Shown: positions 60,260-64,000 of the stretch, piece by piece
How positions within the stretch are numbered: the first letter of the stretch is position 1
How the letters are laid out: every line of letters begins with the position of its first letter
Assembly: GCF_001427025.1 (NCBI RefSeq)
Contig: NZ_LMGA01000001.1
Location: 2,374,722-2,438,721, forward strand
Direction of reading: 5' to 3'
DNA length: 64,000 bases
From: Mesorhizobium sp. Root554
Lineage (GTDB): Bacteria > Pseudomonadota > Alphaproteobacteria > Rhizobiales > Rhizobiaceae
Position numbers and translations under genes: made by a program
The notes under the pieces: generated by a model
Databases searched by the model: none
Told to the model about the DNA's origin: nothing
Seen by the model: the letters and a program-made list of their open reading frames with translations, nothing else

Positions 60260-60275
60260 TTAATGAGTGCTTAAC
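60260..60275. promoter_or_regulatory. Perfect CtrA box (TTAA-N7-TTAAC), distal
   Basis: ttaa (60260-60263), seven bases tgagtgc, then ttaac (60271-60275). It lies directly upstream of the candidate small RNA on the minus strand. Confidence 0.7.
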
Positions 60276-60339
60276 ACCCGGCGATTTTTTTGACCTAACG
60301 CCTGCTTCTGTGCCGTATCAGGACAGATCGAACCGCGGT

Positions 60340-60732
60340 CTAGCCGGCATTCCGGCTCGGCCGCCACAGCGCCGGCAAGGCGATGAAGGCGAAGAGAAGC
60401 ATCGCCGCATAGAAGCCGAGCGAGGAGATCGCCACCAGCGGCTCGATCGCCTCGTTGCCGCCGAGCAGCAGGAACAGCCCGATCAGCAGGCCGATGCCGC
60501 TGACCGCCGTCAGCCAGAAATGCACCTTGGCGAGCAGCGTGGCGCTCATCGCCGGAAACAGATGATAGAAGAAGGCGAACACCGCCGACATCAGCCAGCC
60601 TGCCACCATGGTGTGGGCATGAACCGGCATTTGCGAATGGTCCTGCGAAATGGACATGTGCAGGCCGAGCGCCATGCCGCACAGCGCATAGACCACCGCC
60701 AGCGTGAAGAAGTTTCTTGCCACCCCTTGCAT
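60340..60732 (-). CDS. Mini cytochrome-oxidase subunit I-like membrane protein
   Basis: The 130-aa protein has four membrane helices. It resembles a piece of the cbb3/NorB-type subunit I: MPVHAHTMVAGWLMSAVFAFFYHLFP carries the HxH haem-ligand-like pattern, and KVHFWLTAVSGIGLLIG recalls the VHFW stretch of the oxidases. A full subunit has 12 helices, so this is not a working oxidase by itself. Similar short proteins occur in other rhizobia. The ATG at 60732 has GGGAGATAAATT upstream. The function is unknown; haem binding is an inference. Confidence 0.7.
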   Translation of the reverse strand: MQGVARNFFTLAVVYALCGMALGLHMSISQDHSQMPVHAHTMVAGWLMSAVFAFFYHLFPAMSATLLAKVHFWLTAVSGIGLLIGLFLLLGGNEAIEPLVAISSLGFYAAMLLFAFIALPALWRPSRNAG

Positions 60733-60973
60733 AATTTATCTCCCTTGCCTTTTCCCTTCGGGGAATGGGTTAGCCAGCCGCCAATGCGGCTGTGCCTCGA
60801 GCTTCGGGAGCGCCTGAGCGCAAATCATGGAAGAATGTGCCGCGCCAGCGCCCCCACGCTATCGGCAATGTAACTGATAGCAGGATTGCACGTCCAAAGC
60901 GCTAGGGCCGCGCCCAATTCCATGGATTTTTTTTGGCCTGCGCTGCCACGACGGGAGCCAGCCACGCACACCG

Positions 60974-61744
60974 CTACAGCAGCCCGAGAACACCGTCCCA
61001 AAGGAGCTTTCCGCCCGCCAGCGCGACCGTCGCATAGGTGAATGGATAGAACAGTTCCGGCCGCATGCGCCGCACCAGCCACGCGCCAGCCAATGTCGCC
61101 AGCGGCGCCAGCGGCATCAGCACCAGCGAAGCGGTGAGATTGGTGGAATCGAACTGGCCAAGCGCGAAATAGGGCAGCAGCTTGATCGCATTGGTGGCGG
61201 CGAAGAAGAGCGCCGTCGTGCCTGACAGGATTTTCGGATCGAGCCGCAACGGCAGCGTATAGATCTGGAAGGGTGGGCCGCCGACATGCGCCACGAACGA
61301 GGTGAAGCCGGAGACCGAACCCCAGAAAGCGGCGGCGAGCCGGTTCGGCGGCGCGGCATGGGTCGAGCCGTGACGAAATCGAAGATAGATCCAACGGAGC
61401 ACGAAGATCATCGCCACCGTACCGACGATCAGCCTTATCGCCTCCTCCGTCACCATCGCGGCCGTCAGCCAGCCGAGGCCGATTCCCAGCAGCGAGCCCG
61501 GCAGCATGTCCATCAATGTTTTGCGGTCGTAGACGCCCCACCAGCTCCACACCGCCGCCACGTCCATCAGGCACAGGATCGGCAGCAGGATGGCGGCGGC
61601 CTGTACCGGCGGCATGGCGAGCGCCATCAGCGGCACGCCGACGAACCCGGCGGCGCCGCCGAAACCGCCCTTCGACAGCCCGACAAGGATCACTGAGGGG
61701 ATGGCCGCGGCGTAGAACAGCGGATCGGCAAGCAGACCTGTCAT
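60974..61744 (-). CDS. Sulfite exporter TauE/SafE family protein
   Basis: The 256-aa membrane protein has eight or so segments and the TauE starting motif IPSVILVGLSKGGFGGAAGFVGVPLMAL. The second repeat motif FTSFVAHVGGPPFQIYTLPLRLDPKI is also present. The family moves sulfite, sulfoacetate or related anions. It lies 116 bp after the Lrp gene on the same strand; the substrate is unknown. Confidence 0.9.
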   Translation of the reverse strand: MTGLLADPLFYAAAIPSVILVGLSKGGFGGAAGFVGVPLMALAMPPVQAAAILLPILCLMDVAAVWSWWGVYDRKTLMDMLPGSLLGIGLGWLTAAMVTEEAIRLIVGTVAMIFVLRWIYLRFRHGSTHAAPPNRLAAAFWGSVSGFTSFVAHVGGPPFQIYTLPLRLDPKILSGTTALFFAATNAIKLLPYFALGQFDSTNLTASLVLMPLAPLATLAGAWLVRRMRPELFYPFTYATVALAGGKLLWDGVLGLL

Positions 61745-61860
61745 GACACTATCGAAGGCTGGAAGGGACGCAGCACCGGGATAACCCAGAAAGCAGCGCG
61801 CCGCGATAGGAAATTGCGCCCGCTGATGCCATTCCTCCGCTGGCAGCGACAGCGGCTTGC

Positions 61861-62316
61861 CTACCGGGCCGGTCCTGTGGCCTCCAAAGGCGGAGGCCGC
61901 CGGTGGATAGGCTTCGCCTTGACGATGGCGGTGCTGGTCTCGGCCTTGTCGGCGATATGGTCAAGGATGCCGTCGAGCTGGCCGATCGAGCGGACATAAA
62001 GCCTTGCGACGAAACAGTCGTCGCCCGTCACCTTGTCGCATTCGCCGAATTCGGGCGTCTCTTCGATCAGCTTCTGGACAATATGCAGCTTTCCCGGCAG
62101 CGGGCGGATGCGAACGATTGCCTCGAGAGTATAGCCGAGCGCCTGCGGATCGACGTCTATCGTAAACGCGCGCACCACGCCGCGTTCCTCCAGCCGGCGC
62201 AGCCGCTCCGATACGCTTGGCGACGACAGGCCGACGCGTTGCGCCAGTTCCTTGAGCGAGGTTCGTGAATCCAAGATCAGGATTTCAACGAGGCGACGGT
62301 CGAGATCGTCAAGCAT
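61861..62316 (-). CDS. Lrp/AsnC family transcriptional regulator
   Basis: The 151-aa protein has an N-terminal helix-turn-helix (LVEILILDSRTSLKELAQRVGLSSPSVSERLRRLEERGVV) and a C-terminal AsnC ligand domain. It is divergent from a DMT exporter gene across 129 bp, the usual arrangement of a regulator and its amino-acid exporter target. A short palindrome lies right at its start. Confidence 0.92.
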   Translation of the reverse strand: MLDDLDRRLVEILILDSRTSLKELAQRVGLSSPSVSERLRRLEERGVVRAFTIDVDPQALGYTLEAIVRIRPLPGKLHIVQKLIEETPEFGECDKVTGDDCFVARLYVRSIGQLDGILDHIADKAETSTAIVKAKPIHRRPPPLEATGPAR

Positions 62317-62317
62317 C

Positions 62318-62333
62318 TTTCATCCTTATGAAA
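62318..62333. promoter_or_regulatory. Candidate Lrp operator in the divergent promoter region
   Basis: tttcat (62318-62323), four bases, atgaaa (62328-62333) form a perfect inverted repeat touching the Lrp start codon. The rest of the gap is unusually AT-rich. atgaaa recurs at 62361-62366. Confidence 0.4.
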
Positions 62334-62445
62334 AAATCTACGTTAGCCTTACTTTATTAAATGAAAAAGGGGTTCTGGCTTTTATAAAGCATATAAAACT
62401 CCTTCAGTGCATGGGAAAATCAGCCTGTTCTTCAGGGGAAGCGTC

Positions 62446-63345
62446 ATGAACAGCACAGCGCGCGGCACAATCGAGATGACGGCTGCGATGGGCATTCTCG
62501 GCACCATCGGATGGTTCGTGGTCATGTCCGGCCAGCCAGCCATGGACGTGGTGTTCTGGCGTTGCGCATTCGGCGCGCTGACGCTGCTCGTCATCTGCGC
62601 CGCGCTCGGTCTTTTTCGCGGCACGTTGTCCGTACGCACATTGGCGATAGCGGCGCTCGGCGGCGTCGCCATCGTCGTGAACTGGCTGCTGCTGTTCAGC
62701 GCCTTCCCGCGCGCCTCGATCTCGATCGCCACGGCGGTCTACAACACCCAGCCCTTCATGCTGGTCGCATTCGGCGCGATCTTCTTCTCCGAACGGCTGA
62801 CGCTGGCCAAGCTGACCTGGCTTGCCGTCTCCTTTGTCGGCATGCTGCTGATCGTGCGCACGGCGCCCGATGTCAGCTTCGTCGGCACCGATTACTTCAT
62901 CGGCATCGCCATGGCGCTGGCCGCCGCCTTCTTCTGGGCCGTGGCGGCCGTCGTCACCAAGACGCTCAAGGGCACGCCGCCGCATCTGATCGCGCTGATC
63001 CAGGTCTGCGTCGGCGTCGTCATGCTGGCGCCCTTCGCCAATTTCTCCGCCCTTCCGACGGATGCATGGAGCTGGACCATGCTGGTGACGCTGGGCGTCG
63101 TCCACACCGGGCTGATGTACATATTGATGTACGGCGCCATCCAGAAGCTGCCGACCTCTCTGCAAGGGTCGCTTTCTTTCATCTATCCTGTGGTGGCCAT
63201 CCTGGTCGACGTGCTGGCCTTCGGCCACCGGCTTCATCCGGCGCAGGTTGTCGGCGCGGCGGCCATATTGATCGCGGCGGCCGGAATGAACCTGGGCTGG
63301 TCGCCGTGGAAAACGCAAGCGCCAGCGGCCCGGACGGCGAAGTAA
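62446..63345 (+). CDS. EamA/DMT family transporter
   Basis: The 299-aa protein has ten helices in two repeats: an early IEMTAAMGILGTIGWFVVMSG and a second-half YILMYGAIQKLPTSLQGSLSFIYPVVAILVDVLAFG. The family exports small metabolites or amino acids. The ATG at 62446 has AGGGGAAG upstream, better than the frame start at 62407. Divergence from an Lrp gene suggests amino-acid export induced by its substrate. Confidence 0.88.
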   Translation: MNSTARGTIEMTAAMGILGTIGWFVVMSGQPAMDVVFWRCAFGALTLLVICAALGLFRGTLSVRTLAIAALGGVAIVVNWLLLFSAFPRASISIATAVYNTQPFMLVAFGAIFFSERLTLAKLTWLAVSFVGMLLIVRTAPDVSFVGTDYFIGIAMALAAAFFWAVAAVVTKTLKGTPPHLIALIQVCVGVVMLAPFANFSALPTDAWSWTMLVTLGVVHTGLMYILMYGAIQKLPTSLQGSLSFIYPVVAILVDVLAFGHRLHPAQVVGAAAILIAAAGMNLGWSPWKTQAPAARTAK

Positions 63346-63423
63346 CCGTCACCTCCACATTGATGTCGGCGCCCGCACGCTTTATTCGGAAGCCGCGCGC
63401 CAATGCGTCAATCCGGAGGCAAG

Positions 63424-63882
63424 ATGACCGACATTCTTTTCCGACGTGCGACAGAAGCGGATGTCCCGGCAATCGTCGCCATGCTGGCCGACGATGCGCT
63501 GGGCAAAGCGCGCGAGGACTTGTCCGAGCCGCTTGCCGAAAGTTATCGCACGGCTTTCGCCACCATCGATAGCGACCCGCATCAGTTGCTCGCGGTCATG
63601 GAAGAAGGTGGCCGCATCGTCGGCACCTTGCAGATCAGTTTTCTTGCCGGCTTGTCCCGCAAGGGCGCCACGCGCGGCCAGATCGAGGCCGTGCGCGTGG
63701 CTGCCGACCGGCGCGGCGCGCGGCTCGGCGAGAAACTGATCGAATGGGCCGTGGACCAGTGCCGCGAGCGTGGCTGCCAGGTCGTTCAGCTGACCACTGA
63801 CAAGAGCCGCATCGACGCGCATCGCTTCTATGACCGATTGGGCTTCACAGCCAGCCACATCGGCTACAAGCTCAATCTTTGA
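63424..63882 (+). CDS. GNAT family N-acetyltransferase
   Basis: The 152-aa protein is a typical GNAT enzyme: MTDILFRRATEADVPAIVAML, GRIVGTLQISFLAGL, and the acetyl-CoA site VRVAADRRGARLGEKLIEWAVDQC followed by AHRFYDRLGFTAS. CGGAGG precedes the ATG at 63424. The substrate is unknown. It lies 78 bp after the DMT exporter gene and may share its transcript. Confidence 0.91.
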   Translation: MTDILFRRATEADVPAIVAMLADDALGKAREDLSEPLAESYRTAFATIDSDPHQLLAVMEEGGRIVGTLQISFLAGLSRKGATRGQIEAVRVAADRRGARLGEKLIEWAVDQCRERGCQVVQLTTDKSRIDAHRFYDRLGFTASHIGYKLNL

Positions 63883-63916
63883 GCCCACGGTCGCGAGCGT
63901 GCCGACCGGCGAACCA

Positions 63917-64000
63917 TGATCCGCCGCCTGTTCATCGCCGTCCCTTTCGTCTATGCCGCAATCCAACCATCTTCGCCTCGCATAGGCGGAACCCGGGATT
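63917..64000 (+). CDS. Possible start of a partial gene at the window edge
   Basis: An open frame begins MIRRLFIAVPFVYAAIQP with hydrophobic, leader-like residues and runs off the window. Codon use is good at the start but the later codons look less coding, and the RBS is weak. It may be a membrane or exported protein, or noise. Confidence 0.25.

Larger units (their letters stand above)
59968..60339. other. 372-bp regulatory region between DUF1465 and the mini cytochrome-oxidase-like gene
   Basis: No protein gene is visible. The gap holds two TTAA-N7-TTAAC boxes, three consecutive hairpins and a Rho-independent terminator on the minus strand (see the separate entries). Confidence 0.7.

Overview
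The window is a GC-rich stretch of chromosome with dense, largely uninterrupted gene content. It looks like an alphaproteobacterium of the order Rhizobiales, most likely Mesorhizobium or a near relative in Phyllobacteriaceae. This rests on the gene set (DUF4167, DUF1465, DUF1178, NrsF-type anti-sigma factor, PtsP, comF-grxC-nitrilase-DUF1178 order), the lysC-ptsP-prfA-prmC order, and CtrA-type TTAA-N7-TTAA boxes. The genus is an inference; no rRNA is present. I see no phage, insertion sequence, CRISPR array or integrated island. Nearly everything reads as core genome.

Layout. 1-5.5 kb: an M23 peptidase faces a minus-strand L,D-transpeptidase / monooxygenase-like / MFS exporter operon. 5.7-10.6 kb: clpB with a sigma-32-like promoter, a DUF4167 protein with an asparagine run, and prmC. 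10.6-15.3 kb: lysC-ptsP-prfA-prmC operon. 15.5-19.9 kb: ubiG, a secreted DUF6454-like protein, a DMT exporter, then DUF1178, nitrilase-like amidohydrolase, grxC and comF. 20.8-25.9 kb: NDUFAF5-like methyltransferase, a small Flp pilin, argJ-GNAT-mutT with translational coupling, and a parvulin isomerase divergent from secA. 26-32 kb: secA, a flippase / BioF2-type acetyltransferase pair and tRNA-Leu(CAA). 32-38.6 kb: YqaA, DsbB, HNH endonuclease, AlkA-type glycosylase, GluQ, DMT transporter, YihY, SDR and a HIG1-like small protein. 38.6-42.9 kb: PduO-type cobalamin adenosyltransferase, rhomboid protease, etfB-etfA-3-hydroxybutyryl-CoA dehydrogenase. 42.9-54.2 kb: ECF sigma / NrsF pair, ftsH, tilS, and the complete ybgC-tolQ-tolR-tolA-tolB-pal-cpoB envelope cluster. 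54.3-57 kb: a TetR-controlled amidohydrolase and Bug-type binding protein with a clear operator. 57-60 kb: ruvCAB and DUF1465. 60-64 kb: a likely small RNA gene, a mini cytochrome-oxidase-like membrane protein, TauE, Lrp divergent from a DMT exporter, and a GNAT enzyme.

The most interesting signals are regulatory. The 372-bp gap at 59968-60339 holds two perfect TTAA-N7-TTAAC CtrA boxes and a minus-strand series of three hairpins, an anti-Shine-Dalgarno-like CCTCCC and a Rho-independent terminator, which together look like an unannotated cell-cycle-linked small RNA. CtrA-like boxes also lie upstream of tolQ, pal and the Flp pilin gene. The TetR gene has a perfect 10-2-10 palindrome in front of it. 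The ECF sigma gene has a GTAACA-N16-CGAA promoter candidate. Start codons were moved from the longest possible ORF wherever a ribosome binding site, an overlap with the upstream stop codon, or the family N-terminus supported it.
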